Assembly (NCBI GenBank): GCA_016278265.1
Contig: JADQCE010000001.1
Coordinates: 558,001-622,000, forward strand
Source of the DNA: Halothiobacillus sp.
GTDB taxonomy: Bacteria > Pseudomonadota > Gammaproteobacteria > Halothiobacillales > Halothiobacillaceae
Direction of reading: 5' to 3'
Length of the DNA: 64,000 nucleotides
Each line of letters opens with the position of its first letter. Position 1 is the stretch's first letter. Under the pieces are notes generated by a model that made no database searches, was not told where the DNA came from, and saw nothing but the letters and a program-made list of their open reading frames with translations. Shown here one piece after another: positions 34,315-44,174 of this stretch. Made by a program: the position numbers and the translations under genes.

Positions 34315-35717
34315 GCCGGCCGGTTTCGCTGACCACGCGCCTGACGCTGCTATTCATCCTGGTCTCGTCCTCGGTGCTGCTGGGGCTTGCCTGGGTGTTG
34401 CACACGGCGGTGGAACGGCATTTCCTCGAGATGGACCGAGGCCTGCTCGAGAGCAAGATCGTCGTGCTCGAGCGCCTGGTCAAGCGTCCGCCTGAGGAAG
34501 GCGAGCTCGCCGCCTTGCAGGGGGCAGTCGAGGCGATGTTCCGCAGTGACCCGGAGCTCAAGGTGTTCGTCGAGACGGCCGACGGCCGGGCCATCCTCGC
34601 CCCGGCGGAACCGTTGTTCCCGCGCGAGCGCTTGCGCGAGCGCGCCAGCGGGACGCAGCCGAACCTGCTTTCCTGGTGGAAGGACGGCTCTCGCTATCGC
34701 GCCCTGGTCAAGACCGTCCAGCCCGAGACGCCGGATTTCGCCCCCCTGATCGTGGCGGCCGCCATCAATATCGATCACCACGAACAGTTTTTGGTGCGTT
34801 ACGGGAATACGCTGTCGGTCTTCATTCCCTTCGCCGCCTTCCTGAGCGGCCTTCTGGGCTGGCGGGCGGCCCGGCGCGGCCTCGTGCCCCTGCGACTGAT
34901 CGAGGAGCGGGCAGCCTCCGTCACGGCCAGCCAGCTCAGTCAGCGCCTGCCGGAGGAAGCCGTCCCACGGGAGTTGACCGGGCTTGCCCATGAACTCAAT
35001 TGCATGCTCGACCGGCTCGAGGAGGCCTTTCGGCGGCTATCCAACTTCTCCTCGGATCTCGCCCATGAAATGCGCACGCCGGTCAGCAACCTGCTCACCC
35101 AGACCCAGGTTGTCCTCAGCCGTTCGCGCAGTGCTTCCGAGTGCCAGGAGGTGTTGGCCTCGAGCGCCGAGGAACTGGACCGATTGTCGCGGGTGATCAG
35201 TGACATGCTGTTTCTAGCCAAGGCGGAAAACGGCGTGTCGATCCCCTCCATCCAGGCTCTTGATTTGCATGAGGAAATCGCCGACCTGTTCGAGTTTTAT
35301 GACGCCCTCGCCGAGGAGGAGGGGGTGACGCTCGCCTCGTCCGGCCGAGCCGTCATCCACGGCAATCGCCTGATGCTGCGCCGGGCGCTGAGCAACCTGC
35401 TGTCCAATGCGCTGCGCCACTCTCGGTCGGGCGGTCACGTCGGGGTGTTCATCCGTGACCGGAATGGGGCAGTCGAGCTCACGATCGAGAACGAGGGCGA
35501 GACCATCCCTGCCGAGGAGCTGCCGCGCCTGTTCGATCGGTTCTACCGGGGCGATCCCGCTCGCAGCCGGGAGGATACCGCGGGCGTGGGATTGGGTCTC
35601 GCCATCACCCACGCATTAATTCACGCCCATGCCGGGACGATCCGGGCGGAATCGGGCAACGGGGTGACGCGCTTTGTCGTGGAGCTGCCGCGGTCGGCGC
35701 CCATGCCTGACGACTGA
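34311..35717 (+). CDS. copS: Heavy-metal sensor histidine kinase (CopS/CusS type)
   Basis: A 468-residue membrane kinase. Membrane segments are at about 11-31 and 166-186, enclosing a 130-residue periplasmic sensor with HH at 156-157. HAMP follows, then the phosphorylated His252 in [10 protein letters not shown], the N box [10 protein letters not shown], and the G boxes ending [16 protein letters not shown]. This is the heavy-metal sensor kinase family (CusS/PcoS). It is translated with the regulator through an ATGA overlap. Confidence 0.93.
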   Translation: MSRPVSLTTRLTLLFILVSSSVLLGLAWVLHTAVERHFLEMDRGLLESKIVVLERLVKRPPEEGELAALQGAVEAMFRSDPELKVFVETADGRAILAPAEPLFPRERLRERASGTQPNLLSWWKDGSRYRALVKTVQPETPDFAPLIVAAAINIDHHEQFLVRYGNTLSVFIPFAAFLSGLLGWRAARRGLVPLRLIEERAASVTASQLSQRLPEEAVPRELTGLAHELNCMLDRLEEAFRRLSNFSSDLAHEMRTPVSNLLTQTQVVLSRSRSASECQEVLASSAEELDRLSRVISDMLFLAKAENGVSIPSIQALDLHEEIADLFEFYDALAEEEGVTLASSGRAVIHGNRLMLRRALSNLLSNALRHSRSGGHVGVFIRDRNGAVELTIENEGETIPAEELPRLFDRFYRGDPARSREDTAGVGLGLAITHALIHAHAGTIRAESGNGVTRFVVELPRSAPMPDD

Positions 35718-35731
35718 CCGGCCGGTTCCAT

Positions 35732-36220
35732 TCACTCCTTGGCGATTTGCCACCTGCCGCGCGAGAAATTCTCCAGCGTGTGGCGCATCCGACGCACGTG
35801 GCTGCCTCGCCAGAGGACCTTGTCGCAAGCGGGGCAGTACCAGCCCTCCCGGGCGATGGCCAGCGCCGTTTGCGGCACGCGATCCAGTTGGGCGGGTGTC
35901 GCCGGGAGCAGGGGTGTGTTGCAGTCCAGGCAGCGGGTAAACGGGTGGTGCAGCCAGTCGATTTTGAATCGGGCGCTCAGTTCGGCGGCAAGGTCGGTGG
36001 TCTCGTTGGCATTGAGCAGCACGATGCGTCCGTCGCCGTTTCGAAAGCGGGCCAGGTGCCGATCGCGGGTGATCAGCCAGCGTTTCTCGGCATTGGCCTG
36101 CGCGACCAGTGCACGGTCCTCGCTGCCCGGGGCGGCGATGGCGGTATCAAAGCCGGCGGCGCGCAGCCAGCGCCCCAGTCGTTGCAGCATTTCATCGCAG
36201 AGAAAGCGTGGCTCGGCCAT
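35732..36220 (-). CDS. Mut7-C RNase-domain protein with zinc ribbon
   Basis: A 162-residue protein. The N-terminal PIN-like Mut7-C part shows FLCDEMLQRLGRWLRAAGFD and later ITRDRHLA with acidic residues, as in proteins predicted to be RNases. The C-terminal part has two Cys pairs, CLDCNTPL and CPACDKVLW, forming a zinc ribbon. The activity is not known experimentally for the family. The gene is convergent with copS, ending 14 bp away. Confidence 0.85.
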   Translation of the reverse strand: MAEPRFLCDEMLQRLGRWLRAAGFDTAIAAPGSEDRALVAQANAEKRWLITRDRHLARFRNGDGRIVLLNANETTDLAAELSARFKIDWLHHPFTRCLDCNTPLLPATPAQLDRVPQTALAIAREGWYCPACDKVLWRGSHVRRMRHTLENFSRGRWQIAKE

Positions 36221-36268
36221 GGTCGGTCACGGGTCAAGTACGGTGTCTGTTGCCTGCCGGTGGTGTCT

Positions 36269-37732
36269 TTAGTCGGAGGGGGCAGCCACGGAGCCAGCAT
36301 AGAAGACCTCGCAGCTTCCACCGCCGCGTGAAATCGCGTCCAGTCCTCGTTTCAGCAAGCCGATCGGCGCACCGAGAAGGGCTTCGACCAGGTTGGGTTC
36401 CTCGACCCGGGGCGCATCGAAGCTGCCATGGACCTCCTGTGTCACGACCGGGCAGCCCTGCCGATCCACGACCGCCACGGTGGCCTGGTTGATCCGTCGC
36501 GACGGCAGATCGAGCGAGGCCTGGGCCGCAATCCGGTTGCGTGTGGTCGACAGGGCGACGTCGCGGGTCCGGGCAGTACCCTCCTTGATGGTCCAGTCGG
36601 AGACCAGGTGGACCACTCGGGTCTGCTTGTCGGGGGCCCCGTCCAGCAGGCGCACGAAGTCGGATCCCTTGGTCGCCAGCAACGCGGCCGGGCCAAGGAA
36701 GATGACGGCGCCCGCATCCACGAGGCTGAATCGCTGGGTGCGTCGGTAATCGGCCAGTTCCGCGTCCAGGTCGACGCCCCGCAGTCGCAAGTCCCGTCCA
36801 CTCAGCGTCACCTCGCCGTACAGGTGGCGCAGAAGCGAGCCGGGTTCCGCCTGGCTTCTCAGCGAGGCGCTCAGGTCTGTGCTGCCGGAGACGCTGCCAG
36901 CGGGCGCCCATGGTTCCGGCAGCTTGGCGAGTCGCAGGGAGTCGAAGGCAATGTCGAGTGTGGCCGCCGGCGGCGAGGTGCGGAAATCCAGCGTGATGTT
37001 CCCGTTCCCGCGGCTGTCGAGTACGGTCATTTGCCAGTCGTCCGTGGCAAACGCACCGTCCTCCGCGGACCCCGACAGGGTCACGTCCGATAGGTGCAGG
37101 GCGTCGAGGCGCACGGCATCGGCGGAGGCCGTCAGGTTTACCGACGTCGTTGCCAGCGGGTGCTCTCCCTCAGCCGGCCTCTGCCAATGCAGATTGTCGA
37201 GGTCCAGGTCGAGACCGGTGATCGACATCTCCCGATCACCTGCCGACGTGCGCCAATGGATCTCGCCATCGCGGACCCGCAGGTCCAACGACTCCATCTG
37301 ACCGCTACGCGCGGTGTCGGTCGGCGGGCCACGCGCGGCCAAGACCGCCAGGGTGGCCGGCGTCAGGCGCGCAACCGGGGCATCCAGTCGCAAGGTTTCC
37401 GGTGCCAGCTGACCGCTGAGCAGGGGCCTCCAGCGCAGGGACAGGCTGATCGCCTCGAGCTCGCCGATCGGAGCCTCACCGGAGCCGGTCACCGACCCGA
37501 CCCTTACCTCGGTCGCGTGGAGGGTCGGGAAGGGCCAGAAACGCAGCGAGACATCGCCATCGACATGCACCGGCAGGCCCAGCTGGTCACTTGCCAGTTG
37601 CGTGACGCGTTCTCGCAGCTCGTCGGCGGACCATAACCGCGCCGCGACGATGGCGAGCAGGATGAGGCCCACCACGATTCCCGCGAGCACGATGACTAGC
37701 GAACGGACTGGGTGGCGGGTGATGGCGTTCAT
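36269..37732 (-). CDS. AsmA-family protein
   Basis: A 487-residue protein anchored by one N-terminal membrane segment (about 11-32). The start of the periplasmic part, LASDQLGLPVHVDGDVSLRFWPFPTLHATEVRVG, is the AsmA signature. The middle is repetitive beta strand, and the C terminus contains LVDAGAVIFLGPAALLATKGSDF and ends with EVFYAGSV as in other AsmA proteins. These bridge-like proteins take part in phospholipid transport to or assembly at the outer membrane. It ends 48 bp before the Mut7-C gene on the same strand. Confidence 0.88.
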   Translation of the reverse strand: MNAITRHPVRSLVIVLAGIVVGLILLAIVAARLWSADELRERVTQLASDQLGLPVHVDGDVSLRFWPFPTLHATEVRVGSVTGSGEAPIGELEAISLSLRWRPLLSGQLAPETLRLDAPVARLTPATLAVLAARGPPTDTARSGQMESLDLRVRDGEIHWRTSAGDREMSITGLDLDLDNLHWQRPAEGEHPLATTSVNLTASADAVRLDALHLSDVTLSGSAEDGAFATDDWQMTVLDSRGNGNITLDFRTSPPAATLDIAFDSLRLAKLPEPWAPAGSVSGSTDLSASLRSQAEPGSLLRHLYGEVTLSGRDLRLRGVDLDAELADYRRTQRFSLVDAGAVIFLGPAALLATKGSDFVRLLDGAPDKQTRVVHLVSDWTIKEGTARTRDVALSTTRNRIAAQASLDLPSRRINQATVAVVDRQGCPVVTQEVHGSFDAPRVEEPNLVEALLGAPIGLLKRGLDAISRGGGSCEVFYAGSVAAPSD

Positions 37733-37943
37733 GACACGGCAACTTCCTCGCGTTTTTACCCAGTGTAGGCAGCCGCGCCCGTTTTCACTCCGTTTTGGAG
37801 CGGGGTTCGATCCTATTGATCGGGCGGAATGAAAGGGGGGTGTCGGTCGGATGACGGCACGGACTACGGGGAAGGCGGGTGCTAGGCTGGCATGACAAGA
37901 CGTTGGATACGCTTGCGTCGCTCGCGAACTGAGGAGGTCGGCA

Positions 37944-38210
37944 ATGGCAGGCGGTTGGGCGAAAGACGGTGCCGAACAGGCGCAGATCGACGATACGGTC
38001 GAGGATGCGCTGCAACGGGTGCGCAGTGAGATTCCGGTCGGCGAGAGCCTGGTCGAGTGTGAGGAGTGCGGCGAGCCGATTCCCGAGGCACGGCGTCGGG
38101 CTGTGTCGGGTGTGCGGCTGTGCGTGGTCTGCCAGGCCGAACGAGACGAGGCGCAGGAGACCGCCTCGCCCTACAACCGTCGTGGATCGAAGGACAGTCA
38201 GCTTCGGTAA
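37944..38210 (+). CDS. DksA/TraR-family zinc finger protein
   Basis: An 88-residue protein with a C4 zinc finger, CEECGEPIPEARRRAV...CVVCQ, and a short N-terminal helix. It resembles YbiI-type small DksA/TraR proteins that contact RNA polymerase through the secondary channel. The DxxDxA tip motif of full-length DksA is not visible, and the length is about half of DksA. GAGGAGG upstream of the ATG is a strong ribosome binding site. Confidence 0.88.
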   Translation: MAGGWAKDGAEQAQIDDTVEDALQRVRSEIPVGESLVECEECGEPIPEARRRAVSGVRLCVVCQAERDEAQETASPYNRRGSKDSQLR

Positions 38211-38291
38211 GGATGAACCGGTAGTGTCGGCACCGTGGTAGCAAGTCGCTGGTTCGTTGTCGTGGGGTGTCAGCCCGCTACACTCTCCACC

Positions 38292-39299
38292 ATGATTCCT
38301 TTTTCCATTCTTGATCTCGCCCCCATCACCGAAGGGTCGGATGCCGCCACGGCATTGGCCAACTCGGTGGACCTTGCTCGCCAGGCCGAAGCATTCGGCT
38401 ATCGACGTTACTGGCTCGCCGAACATCACAACATGCCCGGCATCGCCAGTGCGGCCACCGCGCTGGTGATCGGTCAGGTGGCCGCGGCAACCCACCGCAT
38501 CCGCGTCGGTGCCGGTGGCATCATGCTGCCCAACCACTCGCCGCTGGTGATCGCCGAGCAGTTCGGCACGCTCGAGACGCTGTTCCCGGGGCGGATCGAC
38601 CTGGGGCTGGGACGCGCGCCGGGCACCGACCAGACCACCGCGCGCGCCCTGCGTCGTGAGGGCAGCGATCCCAATCGCTTCCCCGACGACGTGGCCGAGG
38701 TGCTTGCCCTGCTGGATGACCCCGAGCCCGGCCAGGCGGTGCGGGCGATCCCCGGCGAGGGAACGCGGGTGCCGGTCTGGATCCTCGGCTCGAGCCTGTT
38801 CGGCGCGCAACTCGCCGCGGCCCTGGGGCTGCCGTACGCGTTCGCGTCGCACTTCGCCCCGGGCGACCTGATGCCGGCGCTGGCGCACTACCGCGAACAC
38901 TTCCGGCCGTCGCGCTTCCTCGACCGCCCCTATGCGATGGTGGGCTTCAACGCCTACGTGGCGGATACGGACGAGGAGGCGCGCTTTTATGCCAGCTCCA
39001 TGGAACAGTCTTTCGTCGCCCTGCGACAGGGACGGCCCGGTCCGATTCCGCCGCCGGTCGCCGACTATCGCGAGCGGGCCGATCGGTTCGAGCGGCTGGT
39101 GATCGAGCGGACCATGGCCTGTTCGGCGATCGGTTCGCCCGAGACGGTCGAATCGGAGATCGACCGGTTCCTCAAGGAGACCGAGGCCGATGAGCTGATC
39201 GTCACCAACTCGAGCTTCGATTACGCCGCGCGCTGCCGCTCCTACGAGTTGCTGGCCGAGGTGCGCAATCGGCTTGGTGCGAGGAGCGAGCCGTCTTGA
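38292..39299 (+). CDS. LLM-class flavin-dependent oxidoreductase
   Basis: A 335-residue luciferase-like monooxygenase of the YhbW/MsnO8 subgroup. The opening [30 protein letters not shown] and [16 protein letters not shown] are characteristic, followed by [16 protein letters not shown] and the FMN-phosphate loop region in [15 protein letters not shown]. The substrate is unknown. ATG 38292 is used because the frame upstream lacks conserved sequence. The stop overlaps the start of thpR (TTGA). Confidence 0.9.
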   Translation: MIPFSILDLAPITEGSDAATALANSVDLARQAEAFGYRRYWLAEHHNMPGIASAATALVIGQVAAATHRIRVGAGGIMLPNHSPLVIAEQFGTLETLFPGRIDLGLGRAPGTDQTTARALRREGSDPNRFPDDVAEVLALLDDPEPGQAVRAIPGEGTRVPVWILGSSLFGAQLAAALGLPYAFASHFAPGDLMPALAHYREHFRPSRFLDRPYAMVGFNAYVADTDEEARFYASSMEQSFVALRQGRPGPIPPPVADYRERADRFERLVIERTMACSAIGSPETVESEIDRFLKETEADELIVTNSSFDYAARCRSYELLAEVRNRLGARSEPS

Positions 39300-39847
39300 G
39301 TCGGCATGTCGAGGCGGACAAGCCGGGCGCGAAGGCGAAGAAGCGGGTCTTTCTTGCGCTGTGGCCGGACGAGCCCACGCGCGGGGCACTGCATCATCTG
39401 GCACGGGGGTTGGATGTCGGCGGCCGGCCGGTGCCGCGGGCGCACCTGCATCTGACGCTCGCGTTCCCGGGCACCATCGATGCCGCCCGCGCCGATTGCC
39501 TGGCCGCACGGCTGGACAGCCTGCACTTCGACCCGATTGCGATCCTGCTGGACCGCGCGGGCCGTTTCGACGGTCCGCGGGTGGCCTGGGCGGGACCGAG
39601 TCGTTCTCCTCGGGAACTGGATCAGCTGGCGGAGCGGGCCCGCGGGCTGTGCCTTGCCTGCGGGGTGGAGACCGACGGCCGACCGTTCGAACCGCATGTC
39701 AGCCTGCGCCGCCATGCGCGGCCACCGGCCTGCGGGGAGCTGGCGGAGCCGATCCACTGGTTCGCCGATACCCTGGCGCTGGTCGAGTCGGGCAATAACG
39801 GCCATGCCGGTCCCTACCGGCTGCTGGCGCGCTGGCCGTCGGCGTGA
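39296..39847 (+). CDS. thpR: RNA 2',3'-cyclic phosphodiesterase
   Basis: A 183-residue member of the 2H phosphoesterase superfamily. The two catalytic motifs are H52-L-T54 (in AHLHLTLAF) and H134-V-S136 (in [10 protein letters not shown]). The enzyme opens 2',3'-cyclic phosphates on RNA ends. It starts with TTG at 39296, overlapping the previous stop. A C-terminal relic of a second copy lies at 45899-45995. Confidence 0.92.
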   Translation: MSRHVEADKPGAKAKKRVFLALWPDEPTRGALHHLARGLDVGGRPVPRAHLHLTLAFPGTIDAARADCLAARLDSLHFDPIAILLDRAGRFDGPRVAWAGPSRSPRELDQLAERARGLCLACGVETDGRPFEPHVSLRRHARPPACGELAEPIHWFADTLALVESGNNGHAGPYRLLARWPSA

Positions 39848-39856
39848 GTGCCCCGC

Positions 39857-40861
39857 TTAGCCGACAGGGCGTTCGCGATGCACCTGCGTGGGCGCCTTGT
39901 CGTCGCGCAGGCCGAGAAAGCGCGGGTGGCGTAGCCGGCCATCGCGGGTCCATTCGGTGAAACCCACCTCGGCGACCAGATCGGGCGTGACCCAGTGGAT
40001 CGAGTCATCCTCCGGGGCATCGGCAAGTGGCGAGGTGTCGCGTTCGCGCTTGGCCAGTTCGGCGTACAAGCTCCTGAGGGTCTCGTCGTCGAAGCCGGTG
40101 CCCACCTTGCCGGCATAACGGAGCTCGTGGTTCTCGTAGTAGCCCAGCAGCAGGGCGCCGAAGCCGTGACGCTCGCCCTTGGGGTCGGTGAAACCGACGA
40201 TGACCAGCTCCTGCTGGTTGACGCACTTGAACTTGCGCCAGTCGCGCGAGCGGCTGTGGTGGTAGGGGGAGTCCGCCCGCTTGGCGATCAGTCCTTCCCA
40301 GCCCTTGCGGCAGGCCTGCTCGAACCAGGCCTCGCCGTCTTCGTTGCGGTGCGGCGTGAAGCGCAGCGGCGCGGCGAAGGCGAGTTCGCTGCGCAGGATG
40401 GCCTTGCGCTGGCGCAATGGAAGCTCGTCGAGTTTCCAGTGATCGAGATAGAGCAGGTCGAACAGGTACAGGGTGACCGCCACGCCCGTGGCACGCGCCT
40501 TTTCGGGGTCGGTGATGCCGATGCGCTGCTGGAGGCGCGAGAAGCTGGTGACGTTGCCCTTGAAGGCGACGATCTCGCCGTCGGCGATGAAGGGTCGGTC
40601 GCAGGCGTTTTCCAGCGGCTTCACCAGCTCCGGGTAGGTGTCGTTGAGTGCCTTTTTGTTGCGCGACAGCAGCCGGACACCGTCGGCATCGCGGAATACC
40701 AGGCAACGCTCGCCGTCGAGCTTGCGTTCGTAGAGCCAGTCGGGTGAGGAAAAGCGGTCGTCGGTCAGAGTGGCCAGCATCGGTGCGACCCACGTGGGCA
40801 TGGTCGTCCGGTCGAGTTTCCGTGTTGCCGTCTCCCTACGCGGTGAATGCCCGTCGGTCAT
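39857..40861 (-). CDS. ATP-dependent DNA ligase (LigD ligase-domain type)
   Basis: A 334-residue ligase. The adenylation motif is KLDGER (Lys about residue 48), with IADGEIVAF (motif III), EGLIAKRADSPY (motif IV) and RDWRKFKCVNQQELVIVGF (motif V and start of the OB fold). It matches the ligase domain of LigD, alone, without polymerase or nuclease domains and without a ku gene nearby. The start at 40861 has GGAGG 9 bases before it and is 3 bp after the P-type ATPase stop, so the two genes share a transcript. Confidence 0.9.
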   Translation of the reverse strand: MTDGHSPRRETATRKLDRTTMPTWVAPMLATLTDDRFSSPDWLYERKLDGERCLVFRDADGVRLLSRNKKALNDTYPELVKPLENACDRPFIADGEIVAFKGNVTSFSRLQQRIGITDPEKARATGVAVTLYLFDLLYLDHWKLDELPLRQRKAILRSELAFAAPLRFTPHRNEDGEAWFEQACRKGWEGLIAKRADSPYHHSRSRDWRKFKCVNQQELVIVGFTDPKGERHGFGALLLGYYENHELRYAGKVGTGFDDETLRSLYAELAKRERDTSPLADAPEDDSIHWVTPDLVAEVGFTEWTRDGRLRHPRFLGLRDDKAPTQVHRERPVG

Positions 40862-40864
40862 TTG

Positions 40865-43363
40865 TCATGCCTCCGATATCGGTTGCGAGGACTCGGCCGG
40901 GTGTCGTTGGCGCCACCACTCGTAGACAGCGGGGATGGCGGCTGCTGCGAGCGCGCCGGATACCGCAATAAGCCAGTCGTCCCAGTGCAGCGGCTGGAGG
41001 TGGAACAGATCGGCGAGGGCCGGGACCTGCACCAGGGCGATCGCCGAGGCGATCGTCGCCAGGACGAGCCCGCGGGCGAGTCGGTCGGTCAGTCCGCTGA
41101 GAACGGCGGCAGTCAGGGCGCTGGCGAAGGTGAGCACGACCAGCGCGATGCTGCGGGCGTGCTCGATTCCCTGACCCGAATGCAGGCCGTTGGCCACACC
41201 GGCGATCACGACACCCGTCAGCAGCAGCCCGCTGCCGAGGATGACCAGCCATTCGGGTCGATCGAAGAAGCGATTGCCCGGCGGCCGGTACCCGGCCATC
41301 AGTGGCCGGGTCGACTGGCGTGCCTGAAAGGCGAGCAGGGCGGTGGGGTGGATGATCAGTTCCAGCCAGACGATGTGCAGCGGCAGGTAGAGCAAGGGGT
41401 GGCCGGCCAGGGGAATCGCCGCCGCGGTTATCACCAGCGGGATGTGGATCATCAGCAGGTACTGGAAGCTTCGTTGCAGGTTGGCGAACAGTTGCCGTCC
41501 CTCGCCGATCGCCTGCACGAGGCTGCGGAAGTTGTCATCGAGCAGGACGATCGACGCGACTTCCCGCGCGCTGCGCGTGCCCCTTTGGCCCATCGCGATG
41601 CCGATGTCCGCTGCCTGCAGGGCCGGTACGTCGTTGACGCCGTCGCCGGTCACCGCCACGACTTGGCCGAGTGCCCGCAACCGTTGCACCAGGGCCAGTT
41701 TCTGCATCGGCGTGGCGCGCGCGATCACGTCGGCGGCCGGGTCATGGTCGACCGTGCGGTCCAGGGCTGCCTCCAGCTCCTCGCCCGACAGCACTCTGGG
41801 CGAGTCGCCGCCGATGCCGAGCTGTCGGGCGATCGCCATGGCTGTCTCGCGGTGATCACCCGTGACCATGATGACCCGCAGCCCGGCCTCGCGGCACTGG
41901 CCAATCGCCTCGGCGACCCCGGTTCGCAGCGGGTCGCCGAAGGCGAGCAGGCCCAGGAACGTGAAGCCGCGGGTCGGTTCCGGGCCTAGCAATGCCGCCG
42001 ATGCGTCCCACCGCTCGGCGACTGCCACCACCTTCTGGCCCGCGCGGGCCAGTTGATCGGTCTCCCGGTGCCATCGTTCGAGTTCGGCCGCGGTGAAATC
42101 GCAGCGGGTGAATACCGTTTCAGGGGCTCCTTTCATGGCCGCGACGAGGTGACCCGCCGAATTCTCCCAACATCCGATTTCGCAGCGACGCTCCTCGGTA
42201 AAGGGAAAGGTCGTCCGGCGAACGAGTGTGGGGTCCATGGGTGGTCGGGTCGCGAGCAGGGCAACGTCCATCGGGTCGCCGCCCTCGACACGCGAGGCCA
42301 GGGCGGCGGCCTGCAGCAATGCGGTCTCGCCTTGTGGCGAGGCCGGGAGACGATGCGTGAGCTCCAGCCGTCCCTCGGTCAGCGTGCCGGTCTTGTCGGT
42401 GCAGATCGTCGACACCCGCCCGATGTTCTCCACCACCACGGCTCGCCGGACCAGGGCTTTTCGTCGCGCCAGACGGTAGATGCCCACGCCCAGGAAGAAC
42501 GTCAGAACCACCGGGAATTCCTCGGGCAGCGCGGCGATGGCCAGTGTCACCGCGCTGAGCAGGGCGTCCACCAGCCCATGGCCCTGCTCGAGGCGCACCC
42601 AGGCAAGCACCACGCAGAAGGCTAGGGCGGCCACGATCAGCGTGCGCACTAGTGCCGCGACAGCCTGCTGCAGTGGTGTGCGTTCCCCTCGGCCCCGGGT
42701 GGCGGAACGCACGATCTCGCCGTAGCTGGTTTCCGCGCCGGTATGCACGACCAGCATCTCGCCGCTGCCGGCGAGCACACGGGTGCCGGCCTGGACCCAG
42801 TTGGCCTCCTCCGGCGATTGTCCCGGCGGCGTATCGGTGGCCAGGGCGGTTTTGCGCAGCGGATACGACTCGCCGGTTAGCAGCGACTCGTCGACCTGTA
42901 TGCCCTCGCCTCGGGCCAGCAGCCCGTCGGCTGGCACGGGCTCGCCCGCCGAGAGCAGCACGCGGTCGCCCGGGACCAGCTCAGTGGCGCCAAGCGAAAT
43001 CACCCTGCCGTCTCGCCTCACCAGGGCGGTGGCGGCGAGCCGACTCTTCAAGCCGGCGGTTGATGCCTGGGTTCGCCGGTGCAGCCAGGCGTCCATTGCC
43101 AGCAGGGGCAGAAGGGCGACCAGCAGGATCACCGCCTCGGCCAGGTCGCCGATCCAGGCGAACAGGATGCTCGAGACCAGCAGAAACCACAGCATCGGGT
43201 CAGTGATCGAGCTTTTGAGCACATCGACCCAGGTGCCCGCCGAGGCCTCGACGATCTGGTTGGAACCGAATCGTGACTGGCGTCGTTCGGCCTCGATGGC
43301 ATTTAGACCCGTCTCGGGGGTGTCGAGCAGCTCCAGTCGATCAGCGGGGAGGGGGCGCGGCAT
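40865..43363 (-). CDS. Cation-translocating P-type ATPase
   Basis: An 832-residue P-type ATPase. The actuator has DESLLTGES, the phosphorylation site is ICTDKTGTLTEG, and the hinge is VAVTGDGVNDVPALQAADIGIAMG. The membrane motif before the phosphorylation site is AIAALPEEFPVVLTF, resembling Ca2+ or Mg2+/H+ transporting types (P2/P3) and not the CPC heavy-metal type. The transported ion cannot be told. Ten membrane segments are expected. The downstream ligase gene is 3 bp away. Confidence 0.92.
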   Translation of the reverse strand: MPRPLPADRLELLDTPETGLNAIEAERRQSRFGSNQIVEASAGTWVDVLKSSITDPMLWFLLVSSILFAWIGDLAEAVILLVALLPLLAMDAWLHRRTQASTAGLKSRLAATALVRRDGRVISLGATELVPGDRVLLSAGEPVPADGLLARGEGIQVDESLLTGESYPLRKTALATDTPPGQSPEEANWVQAGTRVLAGSGEMLVVHTGAETSYGEIVRSATRGRGERTPLQQAVAALVRTLIVAALAFCVVLAWVRLEQGHGLVDALLSAVTLAIAALPEEFPVVLTFFLGVGIYRLARRKALVRRAVVVENIGRVSTICTDKTGTLTEGRLELTHRLPASPQGETALLQAAALASRVEGGDPMDVALLATRPPMDPTLVRRTTFPFTEERRCEIGCWENSAGHLVAAMKGAPETVFTRCDFTAAELERWHRETDQLARAGQKVVAVAERWDASAALLGPEPTRGFTFLGLLAFGDPLRTGVAEAIGQCREAGLRVIMVTGDHRETAMAIARQLGIGGDSPRVLSGEELEAALDRTVDHDPAADVIARATPMQKLALVQRLRALGQVVAVTGDGVNDVPALQAADIGIAMGQRGTRSAREVASIVLLDDNFRSLVQAIGEGRQLFANLQRSFQYLLMIHIPLVITAAAIPLAGHPLLYLPLHIVWLELIIHPTALLAFQARQSTRPLMAGYRPPGNRFFDRPEWLVILGSGLLLTGVVIAGVANGLHSGQGIEHARSIALVVLTFASALTAAVLSGLTDRLARGLVLATIASAIALVQVPALADLFHLQPLHWDDWLIAVSGALAAAAIPAVYEWWRQRHPAESSQPISEA

Positions 43364-43435
43364 ACAGTCGACTCCATCCGAGGAGGGGCGAATGAAGTAG
43401 AGCTTAGCCGCTCGGCACGCAGCCGGAAATAAGAA

Positions 43436-43460
43436 AGCCGTCGCGGCCAGGGCGACGGCT
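43436..43460 (-). terminator. Terminator of the iron-uptake operon
   Basis: AGCCGTCGC and GCGACGGCT form a perfect 9-bp stem with a 7-base loop. On the minus strand it is followed by TTCTTATT. It lies 28 bp after the stop of the outer-membrane protein gene. Confidence 0.85.
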
Positions 43461-43487
43461 GGGTATCGTTCGATGGCGGCAGGGCGA

Positions 43488-44174
43488 TCAGAACTCGTAT
43501 TCGAGCTGCCAGCGGAAGATGCTGTCCTCGGTTTCGTCGTTCAGGCCGAACAGCAGGCCGGCTTCCCACTTCACGTGCTCCATGCCGAACGGGTTGGCGC
43601 CGAGCAGGACCGGGCCGACGGCGTGGGTGTCCTCGTCACCGTAGTACTCGATACCCGGCTCGAGGTTCGGGCTGAGGCGATATTTCAGCTGCGCCGAGCC
43701 GAGTGTTTCCCACTCGCTTTCCGCGACGTCATCACCGAACTTCTTCTCGAACAGCAGGTTGCCGGTGGCGACGATGTTGCCGAACTGCTTTTGCACCAGC
43801 GGGCCGACCTTGGTCTCCCAGGCGTCCTCGTCGAAGGCCTTCTCCAGTTCGACCAGCAGGCCGAAATCGGCCCAGTACTGGCCCTGTTCGGTGAGCTGGA
43901 ACTTGTTCTCGAGCTCGCCTTCCTCGACCTCGAAATCGCCGTCTTCCTTCTCGCCGATCAGGTAGCCCTCGACGAACCAGCGCGAGGTCACGCCATAGCC
44001 GATACCGACCTTGGTCTTGTATTCGCCGGAGTCGAGGCCGTGCACGCCGCGGGCTTCGAGCTCGACCTCGCCCTGCTCGACGTAGGGGTCATAGACCTTG
44101 TCGACACCCGCGAAGGCGGTACCGGAGGCGAGGGTGGTGACGGCGGCGAGGCCGCTCAGCGACTTTTTCCACAT
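43488..44174 (-). CDS. Outer-membrane beta-barrel protein of the iron-uptake operon
   Basis: A 228-residue protein with a signal peptide (SLSGLAAVTTLASGTAFA) and alternating strand pattern ending in WQLEYEF, with a C-terminal Phe as in outer-membrane barrels. The family is not recognised by name, but such proteins occur next to FTR1-type permeases. The start lies within the end of the permease gene (19-bp overlap), so they are translated together. It may be a ferrous-iron or copper porin; this is inference. Confidence 0.75.
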   Translation of the reverse strand: MWKKSLSGLAAVTTLASGTAFAGVDKVYDPYVEQGEVELEARGVHGLDSGEYKTKVGIGYGVTSRWFVEGYLIGEKEDGDFEVEEGELENKFQLTEQGQYWADFGLLVELEKAFDEDAWETKVGPLVQKQFGNIVATGNLLFEKKFGDDVAESEWETLGSAQLKYRLSPNLEPGIEYYGDEDTHAVGPVLLGANPFGMEHVKWEAGLLFGLNDETEDSIFRWQLEYEF